From: JAKLKS01 sp964370855 | Lineage (GTDB): Bacteria > Planctomycetota > JAJSAM01 > JAKLKS01 | Direction of reading: 5' to 3' | Length of the DNA stretch: 21,174 nt | NCBI GenBank assembly: GCA_964370855.1 | Contig: CAYJMF010000081.1 | Coordinates: 1 to 21,174, forward strand | Part shown: one piece after another, positions 1 through 7,836 of the stretch | How positions within the stretch are numbered: the first letter of the stretch is position 1 | Layout: each line of letters begins with the position of its first letter | The notes under the pieces: model-generated | Told to the model about the DNA's origin: nothing | The model's database searches: none | The model's input: the letters and a program-made list of their open reading frames with translations, nothing else | Translations under genes and position numbers: made by a program

Positions 1-47
1 CCCCCCCCCCCCCCCCCCCCCCCGCAACCCCCCCCCCCCCCCCGCAA
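1..47. repeat. Interrupted poly-C (poly-G) tract at window edge
   Basis: The plus strand reads 23 C (possibly cut by the window edge), GCAA, 16 C, GCAA. On the minus strand, the sense of the pil operon, this is TTGC followed by G16 and TTGC followed by at least G23. It lies just beyond the 3' end of pilQ. Such G runs can form G-quadruplexes and stall polymerases. They can also be a poly-G sequencing artefact, or simply the place where assembly stopped. The GCAA interruption suggests a real short tandem repeat, but the sequence alone cannot settle this. Confidence 0.8.
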
Positions 48-49
48 TC

Positions 50-83
50 CACGGGCCCCCCGCGGCCCCGGGGGGGCCCCGTG
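50..83 (-). terminator. GC-rich hairpin after pilQ, possible terminator
   Basis: A 12-bp stem (50-61 with 71-83, one bulged base) closes a 9-nt loop about 20 nt past the pilQ stop. No U-tract follows; the G-rich repeat at 1-47 comes next. It could end or stabilise the pil transcript, but it is not a textbook intrinsic terminator. Confidence 0.35.
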
Positions 84-103
84 AACCGTTCTGCGTTCTG
101 CGG

Positions 104-2002
104 CTACTTCCCGCCGGCCGGCTTCTTCTCCGGGGCGACGGGCTCCTTCACCGGCTCGACGCCCATGGGGGCCATGCCCCCGGGCTCGCCGGGCACCTGC
201 ATGGCGCCGAGGTCCCCGGACATCATGAGGCGCGACCACTCGTCGTCGAGGCCGGGCTCGCGGCGCAGCAGGTCGGCCTCCAGGGACTCGCGCTGCTTGG
301 AGGCGTCCTTCACGAGCCAGGGGGTGAGGAAGATCATCAGGTTGCGCGTCTCCTTCGACTTCGCCTCGGTCTTGAAGAGGTAGCCGAAGAAGGGGATGTC
401 CCCGAGCCACGGGACCTTGTTCGTCGACACCGACAGCGTCTCCTGCATGAGGCCGCCGAGGACCGCCGTGGTGCCGTGCTCGCAGACGAGGGTCGTGATG
501 AGGGTGCTGGAGGACTCGCGGGGCAGGAAGATCGTCTGCTCGGCGGTGCCGCCGCCCACGGTGAACTTGTCGAAGCCCGGGAGCTCCGGGGAGGTGCCCG
601 TCAGGCTGTTCTGGGTCGGGACCAGGGTCATCATGACCTTGTCGGTCTCGGGGATGACGTGGGGGACCAGGAGCAGCTGGAAGCCGGTGCTGACCGGGGA
701 GTTGTCGGCCTCGCGGACGGAGAACTGCAGCGTGCCGTTCTGGCTGGACGACGCCTCGGACTGGGCGTACCGGATGGACTCGCCGACGAAGATCGTGGCC
801 TCCTGGTTGTCCAGGATGAACAGCTTCGGGGCCTGGACGACGCGGGACTTGGTGTCCCTCTTGAGGACCTTCAGGATGAGGCTCGTCGCGCTGAAGTCGA
901 GGTTCCCGTAGGAGGTGGTCGGGCTCCACGCGCCGATGACCGGCAGGTCATCGACCATGAACCAGTCCTCCCAGCCGCCGGAGCCGGTGTTGAAGGGGAG
1001 GCGGACGCCGCCCTCGATGCGGGCCATGGTCATGGAGCCGGAGATGCCGTTGTCGCCGGGGCCCATGCCCATCTGGAAGAGGTCGGTGTTGCGGGTGGAG
1101 ATGAACTGCATGTCGATGAAGACCTGCATCGGTTCGACGTCGAGCTTCTGGAGCATCGCCTCGACCTGGGCGAGCTTCGGCTTGGTGCCCTTGAGGACGA
1201 AGGAGTTGGCGGCGTTGATGTACTCGAGCCCGCCCTCGGGCTTCAGCGCCTCGCGGAGGGAGGTGATGATGTTGAAGGTCTTCTCGATGTCGCCGGCCGG
1301 GGAGGTCCCCGTCTTCACGACGTAGGTCGTCGACCCGAGCTTGGGGGAGTAGTCCGGAGGCGGGCGGAGGTACTTCAGCTGGTAGACGCGGGTCTCCAGG
1401 TCCGCCTTCAGCTTGGCCGTGGAGACGACGCTGAGGATGCCGCCCGGCTCCTCGACGAGGACGTACCCCTTGGAGGTGACGATGGCGTGGAGGGCCCGCT
1501 TCCAGGGGACGTCCCGGAGGTTCACCGTCACCATGCCCTTGATCTCGTCGGGGTTGGTGACGATGTTCGCGCCGGAGACCGCCGCGATGGTGCGGATGAC
1601 CTTGGAGATCTCGGCCTGCTCGAAGGACCAGGTCACCCGGGGCGGCTTCTCCACGGAGAGGTAGTTGCCCACCACCTCCACGGTGCACTTCGTGCGCCGG
1701 GCGATGAGCTCGAGGGCGTCCCTCCAGGCCATCTTCTCCACCTTGAGGGTGACCGTCTCCTTCTCCGCCTCCGACGCGACCACGATGTTCGTGTTCGACG
1801 CCTTGCGGATGTAGATCTCGATCACGTCCTTGATGGAGCGGTCGCGGACGTCGAAGGTGCAGGTTCCCGAAGTGGGCCCGCCCGTCGCCGCCGCCGCCTC
1901 GCCGACTGGCGCCGCATCCTGGGCGGCCAGAGGCCCGGCCATGCAGAGCAGGGCCGCCAGAGCCGCGGCCGCGCCCAAGGTGCGGCAGACGCTCTCCCTC
2001 AT
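104..2002 (-). CDS. pilQ: Type IV pilus secretin PilQ
   Basis: Outer-membrane secretin that forms the gated channel through which a type IV pilus (or type II-like substrate) leaves the cell. The 632-residue product starts at ATG 2002, behind a clear AGGAGG eight bases upstream; an open extension to 2107 lacks such a site. Residues 1-27 are a Sec signal peptide ending near LAAQ. Two STN/secretin short N-domains follow (about 47-118 and 124-195), then a secretin N-domain (about 200-310) and the C-terminal secretin domain. The latter carries the family signature VPWLGDIPFFGYLF at 530-543, followed by NLMIFLTPWLV. The tail after about 570 is Pro/Gly/Lys rich. It is the last gene of the pilMN-O/P-Q operon, 159 bp after the PilO/P gene, and stops with TAG. 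GspD of type II secretion is a related alternative, but the pilM/N neighbours favour PilQ. Confidence 0.9.
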   Translation of the reverse strand: MRESVCRTLGAAAALAALLCMAGPLAAQDAAPVGEAAAATGGPTSGTCTFDVRDRSIKDVIEIYIRKASNTNIVVASEAEKETVTLKVEKMAWRDALELIARRTKCTVEVVGNYLSVEKPPRVTWSFEQAEISKVIRTIAAVSGANIVTNPDEIKGMVTVNLRDVPWKRALHAIVTSKGYVLVEEPGGILSVVSTAKLKADLETRVYQLKYLRPPPDYSPKLGSTTYVVKTGTSPAGDIEKTFNIITSLREALKPEGGLEYINAANSFVLKGTKPKLAQVEAMLQKLDVEPMQVFIDMQFISTRNTDLFQMGMGPGDNGISGSMTMARIEGGVRLPFNTGSGGWEDWFMVDDLPVIGAWSPTTSYGNLDFSATSLILKVLKRDTKSRVVQAPKLFILDNQEATIFVGESIRYAQSEASSSQNGTLQFSVREADNSPVSTGFQLLLVPHVIPETDKVMMTLVPTQNSLTGTSPELPGFDKFTVGGGTAEQTIFLPRESSSTLITTLVCEHGTTAVLGGLMQETLSVSTNKVPWLGDIPFFGYLFKTEAKSKETRNLMIFLTPWLVKDASKQRESLEADLLRREPGLDDEWSRLMMSGDLGAMQVPGEPGGMAPMGVEPVKEPVAPEKKPAGGK

Positions 2003-2032
2003 TTCGATGCCCTCCTGCGATTTCGTCCCGAT

Positions 2033-2060
2033 GGCCGTTCCCGCCTCGGCGGGCGCGGCC
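2033..2060 (-). promoter_or_regulatory. Hairpin in the leader between pilO/P and pilQ
   Basis: An inverted repeat pairs GGCCG (2033-2037) with CGGCC (2056-2060) and CCCGCC (2040-2045) with GGCGGG (2048-2053), separated by a 2x2 internal loop. It sits about 12 bases upstream of the pilQ ribosome binding site in the 159-bp gap. It could set pilQ dosage as an RNA processing or stability element. In DNA this GC-rich it could also be chance. Confidence 0.3.
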
Positions 2061-2161
2061 AATCCAGTTTCCTGTCCGTTCTCGGCGACTCCGCGCCCGG
2101 CGTACATCCGGAGCGGGTGCGGCGGCGGCTTCCTTTCCTGCCCTGCTGCGGTCGAGGCTCC

Positions 2162-3760
2162 CTACTCCTGTCCCAGGATGGCGGACTGCTGTTCGAGGAG
2201 GTCGGGCTGCTGCTGCACGTAGTCGACGTCGTGCTTCTCCACGGCTCCCGTGTCCGCCTTCTTGACGATGAAGGTGAAGAGGAGCCGCCCGTCAGGGTCG
2301 ACCCCCCGGAAGACGAGGTCCTTGTCGAGGTACTCGCCGGGCTTGAGGAACCGGCCGTTGATGATGACCGCGGAGACCCGCTCCATGGTTCCGTCGCCCC
2401 CGGCGGCGGCACCGGGGGGGGCCCCCTCGCCGGCCTCCACCTTCCGGTTCATCTGCACCACGCCCTGGACCTGGATCTTCCTCTGGGCGAGCAGGACCTG
2501 GTACTGGGCGTGCTCGCCGAGGACGCGGATGCGATCGATGTGCGGGCGGGCCTTGTCCTCGATGTTCTTGCCGGCGTCCTTGACGAGGGTCTCCACGGCG
2601 AGCCACTTGTCCACGGTCTCCTTGAACTTCCGCTCGTCGGCCAGGGCCTTGACCTCGCCGTGGTACCCCTTCGCCTGCTCCTCGGTGATCCCCGTGGCGG
2701 GGGCGGTCCCGAGGTCCCGCGAGTCCTCCACCAGCTTCTCGTAGGGCCGCTTCACCTCCACCACGTAGCGGTCCTGGATGTCCCGCGAGGCGAACTCCGG
2801 GGAGCGGCGCGAGACCTTGCCGATCTCCCCCGAGAACTGCTCGAAGGCGACCTGGAAGGCCCGCTTGGCGGCGGAGCGGCGCAGGAAGTCCGTGGAGTTG
2901 GCCTCCGCTTCGCGGTAGCTCTCGAGCTCGAGGCGCGCCTTCTCGTAGAGGATGCGGAGGGCCTCGAGGCGGACGGCCTCGAGCTCGCGGGTGTTGTCGA
3001 CGGCCTCCTCGCCCACCTTGCCCGTGCGGCGGCGGGGGTCGAGGAACAGGTCGCGGCGGCTCTCCTTCACCCGGGCCAGGCGGTACTTCTCGAGGAAGGT
3101 CGGCTTGCCCTCCTTCTTGATGATCTCCTTGACCTCGTTGGACTCGCGCATGAGGAGGGTCTCGGCCGCGGTGACGAGGTCCTCGCGTTCCTTGGCGCCC
3201 GCGGGGTCGTACTTGTAGACGTCGAAGGACATGCTCACGTCGTGCTCGAGGTCCTGCCCGGGCTTCGCATCCTCCCCGGCGGGGCTGAAGCGGAAGTCGG
3301 TCACGGTGACGAGGCGCTCCCGGTTCTCGAGCTGGTTGAGGAACGAGAGGAAGTTCCGCGTCGTGGCCGTGAGGGTGAGCTTCATGGGGATGCGGACGAT
3401 GGTCGGGTCCCGCTTGTCCTTCGTGGGCGTGAAGGAGGGGAGGACGCGGATGCTGACCCCCGTGTCCTTCTCCAGGGTCCCGAGGTCCCTGATGAACTGG
3501 TTGAGGTCCTCCTCCGTCGGGAGGATCTTCGCGTTCTCCGCGACGATGCTCCCGTAGGCGACGACCTGGTGCTTGAGCTCGCGCTCCCGGTCGATCTCCT
3601 TCTGGTTCTTGTCGTGGGTCGCCTGGAGGGTCGCCTTGTCGGCCTTGACCTCCTGGTAGTCCTGCCAGTGCAGGTACCCCATGACGCCGAAGCCGATGGC
3701 GGCGGCGACGCCGACGCCGAGGATGATCAGCGACTTCTGGTTGTCGTTAAACTTGGGCAA
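2162..3760 (-). CDS. pilO: PilO-PilP-like fusion protein
   Basis: Inner-membrane alignment protein of the pilus machine. The start is TTG at 3760, supported by GGGAGG six bases upstream; the product is 532 residues, against about 200 for ordinary PilO. Seen in order: a short cytoplasmic N-terminus; one membrane helix (about 10-31); a charged coiled coil (35-62); a PilO-type periplasmic domain (about 75-190); a long charged helical stretch (about 195-450); and a C-terminal beta-type segment from residue 462 (VSAVIINGRFLKPGEY) resembling the PilP/GspC homology region. No separate pilP lipoprotein gene lies between pilN and pilQ, so I infer that this protein covers both roles, with PilP function tethered to the inner membrane. 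It resembles the large PilO-like proteins of Planctomycetota and Verrucomicrobiota. The PilO assignment is fairly sure; the PilP part rests on motif and context. Confidence 0.75.
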   Translation of the reverse strand: MPKFNDNQKSLIILGVGVAAAIGFGVMGYLHWQDYQEVKADKATLQATHDKNQKEIDRERELKHQVVAYGSIVAENAKILPTEEDLNQFIRDLGTLEKDTGVSIRVLPSFTPTKDKRDPTIVRIPMKLTLTATTRNFLSFLNQLENRERLVTVTDFRFSPAGEDAKPGQDLEHDVSMSFDVYKYDPAGAKEREDLVTAAETLLMRESNEVKEIIKKEGKPTFLEKYRLARVKESRRDLFLDPRRRTGKVGEEAVDNTRELEAVRLEALRILYEKARLELESYREAEANSTDFLRRSAAKRAFQVAFEQFSGEIGKVSRRSPEFASRDIQDRYVVEVKRPYEKLVEDSRDLGTAPATGITEEQAKGYHGEVKALADERKFKETVDKWLAVETLVKDAGKNIEDKARPHIDRIRVLGEHAQYQVLLAQRKIQVQGVVQMNRKVEAGEGAPPGAAAGGDGTMERVSAVIINGRFLKPGEYLDKDLVFRGVDPDGRLLFTFIVKKADTGAVEKHDVDYVQQQPDLLEQQSAILGQE

Positions 3761-3817
3761 GGTCGCCTCCCGCTCCCGTCGCCGATGCGCACCGATCCCG
3801 TCCGTTCCGGAGGGCCG

Positions 3818-4492
3818 TCACTTCTTGGCCGCCTCGTCCGCCTCCGCCTTGCGCTCCTTGGCGATGTCCTCGAGGGACTTCAGGGACATGGTGAAGTTGA
3901 AGGTCCATCCCTCCTTCGGGTCCCGGTCGTCGCCGGGAAGCTCCTCGCGGGTGCCGAAGGGGGGGGTGATCTTCTGGAAGTCGTGGAAGAACGCGCTGGT
4001 CCCGATGTCCTCGTGGAAGTCGGAGAGGCGGGTCACCTGGGCCCCGGCGGAGACGCCGGCGAACTGGACGGTCCCGCCGATGGTCACCTTGGGGCCGCCC
4101 GTGGCGACCTGGCAGGTGAGGCCCTTCAGCCACGCCTCGTACCGGCCGGGCTGCTTGGGGCTGACCACGACCTCCCAGAGCTCGTCGAGCTTCCGGGACC
4201 ACACCACCCGGTTCTTGGCGACCTCGTCGATCTTGTTGTACTGGGCCTTGAGCTCCTTCACGCGGGTGTCGAGCTTCTTCACCCGGTCGAGCCCGGCCTT
4301 CTGGTCGGTGATGCGCTGCTTCAGGTCGTCCCGCTCCTTGATCATCGGCTCGAGGGACCCGAAGTAGATGAAGGCCCAGACCGTCCCGGCCAGGGCCGCG
4401 AGCACGACGGCCCCCACCGTGGCGAAGAACTGCTTGAGCGGAGTCGCCTCCGCCTTGCGGTACTCCTGGGGAAGCAGGTTTACGCGGATCAT
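3818..4492 (-). CDS. pilN: Type IV pilus inner-membrane protein PilN
   Basis: A 224-residue bitopic membrane protein that binds cytoplasmic PilM through its N-terminal peptide and pairs with PilO in the periplasm. The diagnostic motif VNLLPQEYR occupies residues 4-12. One membrane helix follows (about 22-45), then a coiled coil (about 50-90, alternating Lys/Glu/Asp/Leu) and a periplasmic domain, ending in a charged tail rich in Ala, Lys and Glu. The length is typical of PilN. ATG 4492 lies 14 nt after the pilM TAG, and the GGAGAG ribosome binding site is in that gap, so the two genes are translated together. A 57-nt gap separates it from the next gene. Confidence 0.88.
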   Translation of the reverse strand: MIRVNLLPQEYRKAEATPLKQFFATVGAVVLAALAGTVWAFIYFGSLEPMIKERDDLKQRITDQKAGLDRVKKLDTRVKELKAQYNKIDEVAKNRVVWSRKLDELWEVVVSPKQPGRYEAWLKGLTCQVATGGPKVTIGGTVQFAGVSAGAQVTRLSDFHEDIGTSAFFHDFQKITPPFGTREELPGDDRDPKEGWTFNFTMSLKSLEDIAKERKAEADEAAKK

Positions 4493-4506
4493 GGGGGGCT
4501 CTCCAG

Positions 4507-5526
4507 CTAGTCCTTGAGGATCCTCGCCGCGAGACCCACGGCGATGGCGATCTGGGACGCGTTCTCACGGAGCTTCATGGCATCCACGACCCCCTCCTCC
4601 ATCTTCATGTTCTCGGTGGGGTCCCAGGTGCGCACGCGCTTCTCGAAGATCTTCTCGAAGGCCTCGCCGAGGAACTTCAGGCGGGAGGCGCCGCCGGAGA
4701 GGAAGACCTCGTCCACGGACTTGTCGAACTGGTTCTCGAAGTAGTCCAGGGAGAGGTGGATCTCGTTGCCGAGGTCCTCGATGGAGCTCATGACGGCCTC
4801 GCGGAGCTGGTCGGCGTTCTCGCCGGGCTCGCGCTTGAGGTTCTCGGCGCTGTGCAGCTCGATGCCCAGGCGCTTGCTGATGCTGCTCGTGAGGTCGTCC
4901 CCGCCGAGGTAGATCTCGCGGATGAAGAAGGAGACGTTGCCCCGGAGGATGTTCACGTTCGTCTTGTTGGCGCCCACGTCCACGAGGGCGACGGTCCTTT
5001 CCGCCTCTTCGGACTGGGCGGAGAGCCGGGTGCGCATCTCGTAGGCGTTGCCGAGGGCGAAGGAGTCGACGTCCACCATCTCGGGCTGGAGGCCGACGCC
5101 CTGGAGGAGCGCCACGTGCTCGTCGATGAGGCTCCGCTTGACGGCGCACAGGAGGACGCGCATCTCGTCCCCCGCCGCGGGATCCGGCATCCGCTGGGCG
5201 TCGAGGACGACCTCCTCCACGTCGAAGGGGATGTACTTGTCCGCCTCGACCCGGATCACGTTCATCAGGTTGTCGTCCGTGGTCTTGGCCATGTTCAGGA
5301 AGCGGACGATGACCGACTTCCCGGACACGGAACTGACGGTCCGCTTGGTGTGGAAGCCGCGGGTCGCCTGGACGACGGCGTCGGCCTTGGAGCCCTCGGA
5401 GACCATCTCGGCCTGGCCGAAGCCGGTGAGGACGACCTCGGAGCCGGTCTGGGTCAGCTCGACGGCCTTGACGCAGTTCGAGCCGATGTCGAGGCCGATG
5501 AGGCGTCGGGTCCTGTTGATGAACAT
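4507..5526 (-). CDS. pilM: Type IV pilus assembly ATP-binding protein PilM
   Basis: Cytoplasmic actin/FtsA-fold protein that anchors the PilN-PilO complex and links it to the assembly ATPases. It is 339 residues, normal for the family. The phosphate-1 loop is GLDIGS (11-16), and the phosphate-2 loop is LVDVGANKT (181-189). The adenosine-side motif FLSGGASRL is near 275. The segment around EADKYIPFDVEEV (94-106) is the conserved SHS2/1C-type region of PilM. The start ATG 5526 has AAGGGA upstream. It is the first gene of the pil operon and follows a 241-bp gap that probably holds the promoter. No PilB, PilT, PilC or pilin gene is in the window, so the motor and fibre must be encoded elsewhere. 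Confidence 0.92.
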   Translation of the reverse strand: MFINRTRRLIGLDIGSNCVKAVELTQTGSEVVLTGFGQAEMVSEGSKADAVVQATRGFHTKRTVSSVSGKSVIVRFLNMAKTTDDNLMNVIRVEADKYIPFDVEEVVLDAQRMPDPAAGDEMRVLLCAVKRSLIDEHVALLQGVGLQPEMVDVDSFALGNAYEMRTRLSAQSEEAERTVALVDVGANKTNVNILRGNVSFFIREIYLGGDDLTSSISKRLGIELHSAENLKREPGENADQLREAVMSSIEDLGNEIHLSLDYFENQFDKSVDEVFLSGGASRLKFLGEAFEKIFEKRVRTWDPTENMKMEEGVVDAMKLRENASQIAIAVGLAARILKD

Positions 5527-5652
5527 CGCTTTCCCTTACCCCTCCCAGTCCCCAGCCACATGGCCCGGAGCACCGCGCCCGGACCTCCGACGACGATCCG
5601 CGATCACGACACCCGGGGCCCTTCCTGCCCTGAACACGGGGGCGACATACGA

Positions 5653-5683
5653 AATGTAGCGCACGGGACCCCCACCACGTCAA
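5653..5683 (-). promoter_or_regulatory. Candidate sigma-70-type promoter of the pil operon
   Basis: In the 241-bp gap between ptsI and pilM, an AT-richer island contains TTGACG (5683-5678) and TACATT (5658-5653) on the minus strand, 19 bp apart. That spacing is slightly long. The start point would fall near 5646, leaving a leader of about 120 nt. The remainder of the gap shows no open gene and no clear terminator for ptsI. Confidence 0.35.
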
Positions 5684-5767
5684 TCCAAAAGCCTCTACTC
5701 CCTTGGGTTTGCGCGGATTCGCCCCGGCCCGCCCGGTTTCCCGGCCCCGGCCCCCCCCGGGGACCGG

Positions 5768-7504
5768 TCAGAACAGGACGGGGACGAGCTCCCTCATCCG
5801 TTGTCGGAGGCAGTCCCGGATGGCGTCGCCGTCGGAGAGCTCCCGGATCTCCCGGGCCAGGCGCCATGCGTCCTCCATGGTCCCGGCCCGGACCACCTGC
5901 TTCACCTCGGGGATGGAGCGGGTGTTCATGCTGAGCACGCGCACGCCGAGCCCCATGAGCATGTAGGAGAACAGGGGCTCCCCGGACATCTCGCCGCAGA
6001 CGGCCACCTCGATGCCCTGCCCCCGCGCCGCCTGGATGACGCGGGAGATGAGGCGGAGGACGGCGGGGTGGGTCGGCTCGTAGAGGTGGGCGACCCGGGG
6101 GTTCACCCGGTCCACGGCGAGGGTGTACTGGATGAGGTCGTTGGTCCCCACGGAGAAGAAGGCGGCGTGGCGGGCCAGCACGTCGGCGGTGAGGGCCGCA
6201 GAGGGGACCTCGATCATGACGCCGATGGGCAGCTCCACGGGGGGGTGGACCCCCTCCCGCCGCAGCCGGGCGCGCTCGGTCTCGAAGATCTGGCGGGCCT
6301 GGAGGAGCTCCCCCACGGAGGCGACCATGGGGAGGAGGACCCGGACGTCGCCGAAGGCCGCCGCCCGGAGGATGGCCCGCACCTGGGGGAGGAACAGGTC
6401 CGGCCGCTCGAGGCAGAGCCGCAGGGAGCGCCGGCCGAGGAAGGGGTTCGGCTCCATGGGGGCCGCGGGGTCGGGGTTCACCTTGTCGGCGCCCACGTCC
6501 AGGGTCCGGATGGTCAGGGCGCGCCCCCCCAGGGAGTCGAGGGCCTCCCGGTAGGCGCGGAGGTGATCGGCCTCCGTGGGGAGGGGCCGGCCGGGCCTGA
6601 TGAGGAACTCCGTCCGGAAGAGCCCGATGCCCTCGGCCCCGGCGGCGATGGCCGCGGCCACCTCGGAGGCGTTCTCCACGTTGGCGAGGACGTGGATCCT
6701 GTGCCCGTCCCGGGTCTCCGCCGGGAGGGCGCGGACCTTCTCCACGGCGGTGCGGTGGCGGGCGTAGTCGACGGAGATGGCCTCGAAGCGGCTGAGGGTG
6801 GCCCGGTCCGGATCGAGGACCACCTGGCCCCGGCTCCCGTCCACGATCATCCGCATCCCCGGCGCGACCCGGGAGGAGACCCCCGCGGCGGCGACCACGG
6901 CGGGGATCCCGAGGCTCCGGGCGATGATGGCGGTGTGGGAGGTCGGGCCCCCCTCGTCGGTGACGAGGCCGGCGACCTTGGCCCTGTCGAGCCCCGCGGT
7001 CTGGCTCGGGGTGAGGTCCCGGGCGACGATGACGACCTTGCCCTCGAAGCGGGCGAGCTCCTCCTCCCTCTGGCCGAGGAGCACGCGGAGGATGCGGTGC
7101 TTGATGTCCCTGAGGTCCGACACGCGGTGGGCCAGGTACTCGTCCCCCATGGCCAGGAGGGCCTCGGCATGGCCGTCGATGACGCTGGAGAGGGCCCACT
7201 CCGGGGACCAGCCCTTCGCGCGGATGAGGCGCTCCGCCTCCCCGCCGAGGGCCGGGTCGCGGACGATGGCGAGGTGGGCCTCCAGCACCCCGTCCACCTC
7301 CGCCGTGGCCCCGGAGATGCGGGCCCTCAGGGCCTCGATCTGGCCCGCCGCCTCCTCCACGGCCCCCTGGAGCCTCGCCACCTCGGCGTCGGCCCTCCCC
7401 TCGGCGATGCGCCGGGCGGGCACGCAGAAATCGCCGCTCTCGAGGAGGAAGGCGGGGGCCGCGGCGACCCCCGGGGAGACGGGGATGCCCTGGACGACGT
7501 CCAC
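5768..7504 (-). CDS. ptsI: Phosphoenolpyruvate-protein phosphotransferase (enzyme I)
   Basis: Cytoplasmic enzyme I takes phosphate from phosphoenolpyruvate and passes it to HPr. At 578 residues it has standard EI length and no N-terminal GAF domain, so it is PtsI-like rather than PtsP-like. The phosphorylated histidine is His190 in GGPTSHTAIIARS, and the PEP-site cysteine is Cys503 in VCGEMSG. The PEP-utilisers signature EGIGLFRTEF is at 291-300, and SVGTNDLIQY (451-460) is in the barrel. The start is GTG 7504, three bases after the ptsH stop, so translation is coupled. It is the last gene of the rpoN-truA-hpf-ptsN-ptsH-ptsI run. With no sugar permease (EIIB/EIIC) nearby, a regulatory PTS-Ntr role is inferred. 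Confidence 0.95.
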   Translation of the reverse strand: MDVVQGIPVSPGVAAAPAFLLESGDFCVPARRIAEGRADAEVARLQGAVEEAAGQIEALRARISGATAEVDGVLEAHLAIVRDPALGGEAERLIRAKGWSPEWALSSVIDGHAEALLAMGDEYLAHRVSDLRDIKHRILRVLLGQREEELARFEGKVVIVARDLTPSQTAGLDRAKVAGLVTDEGGPTSHTAIIARSLGIPAVVAAAGVSSRVAPGMRMIVDGSRGQVVLDPDRATLSRFEAISVDYARHRTAVEKVRALPAETRDGHRIHVLANVENASEVAAAIAAGAEGIGLFRTEFLIRPGRPLPTEADHLRAYREALDSLGGRALTIRTLDVGADKVNPDPAAPMEPNPFLGRRSLRLCLERPDLFLPQVRAILRAAAFGDVRVLLPMVASVGELLQARQIFETERARLRREGVHPPVELPIGVMIEVPSAALTADVLARHAAFFSVGTNDLIQYTLAVDRVNPRVAHLYEPTHPAVLRLISRVIQAARGQGIEVAVCGEMSGEPLFSYMLMGLGVRVLSMNTRSIPEVKQVVRAGTMEDAWRLAREIRELSDGDAIRDCLRQRMRELVPVLF

Positions 7505-7507
7505 GGC

Positions 7508-7831
7508 TCAGCGCTCCCCGGAGGCGGGGGGGTCCTCGCCGAAGTTCCCCGCCACGAGGGCGGAGAGGGCGGCGATGCAGGCATCGGCGTCGGCCCCCTC
7601 GGCCCGGATCCGCAGGCGGGTCCCGCGCTCCGCGGCAAGGGAGGTGAGGAGGAGGATGCTCTTCCCGTTGGCCTCGGTGCCGTTGCAGGCGACGCGGACG
7701 TCGCAGCGGAACCGCATCGCCTCCTGGGCGAAGCGGGTCGCCGGCCGGAGGTGGAGCCCGTGGCGGTTGAGGAGCACCAGCTCCACCTCCCGCACCGGCT
7801 CCCTCCCGGGGGGAGGGGCGGCGTCACCCAT
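7508..7831 (-). CDS. ptsH: Phosphocarrier protein HPr
   Basis: Small phosphocarrier between enzyme I and EIIA proteins. The 107-residue product contains NRHGLHLRPA, with phospho-acceptor His27 and Arg29. Ser58 in NGKSILLL lies 31 residues further on, the same spacing as His15 to Ser46 of Bacillus HPr. A regulatory serine phosphorylation site is therefore plausible, though no HPr kinase gene is seen here. An N-terminal extension of about 12 residues and a short charged C-terminal tail make it longer than the usual 85-90 residues. ATG 7831 is five bases beyond the ptsN stop, and its TGA is three bases before the ptsI GTG, so all three are translated as a unit. Confidence 0.93.
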   Translation of the reverse strand: MGDAAPPPGREPVREVELVLLNRHGLHLRPATRFAQEAMRFRCDVRVACNGTEANGKSILLLTSLAAERGTRLRIRAEGADADACIAALSALVAGNFGEDPPASGER

Positions 7832-7836
7832 CCCGG

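Noticed and set aside
476..4510. 1344-residue plus-strand open frame opposite the pil operon
   Set aside because: Antisense shadow of pilQ, pilO/P and pilN in GC-rich DNA; low-complexity Leu/Val/Asp/Gly/His sequence without domains or a suitable ribosome binding site.
5700..5767. Terminator after ptsI
   Set aside because: Only short CCGG stems with a GAAA loop and G/C runs, no convincing stem plus U-tract.
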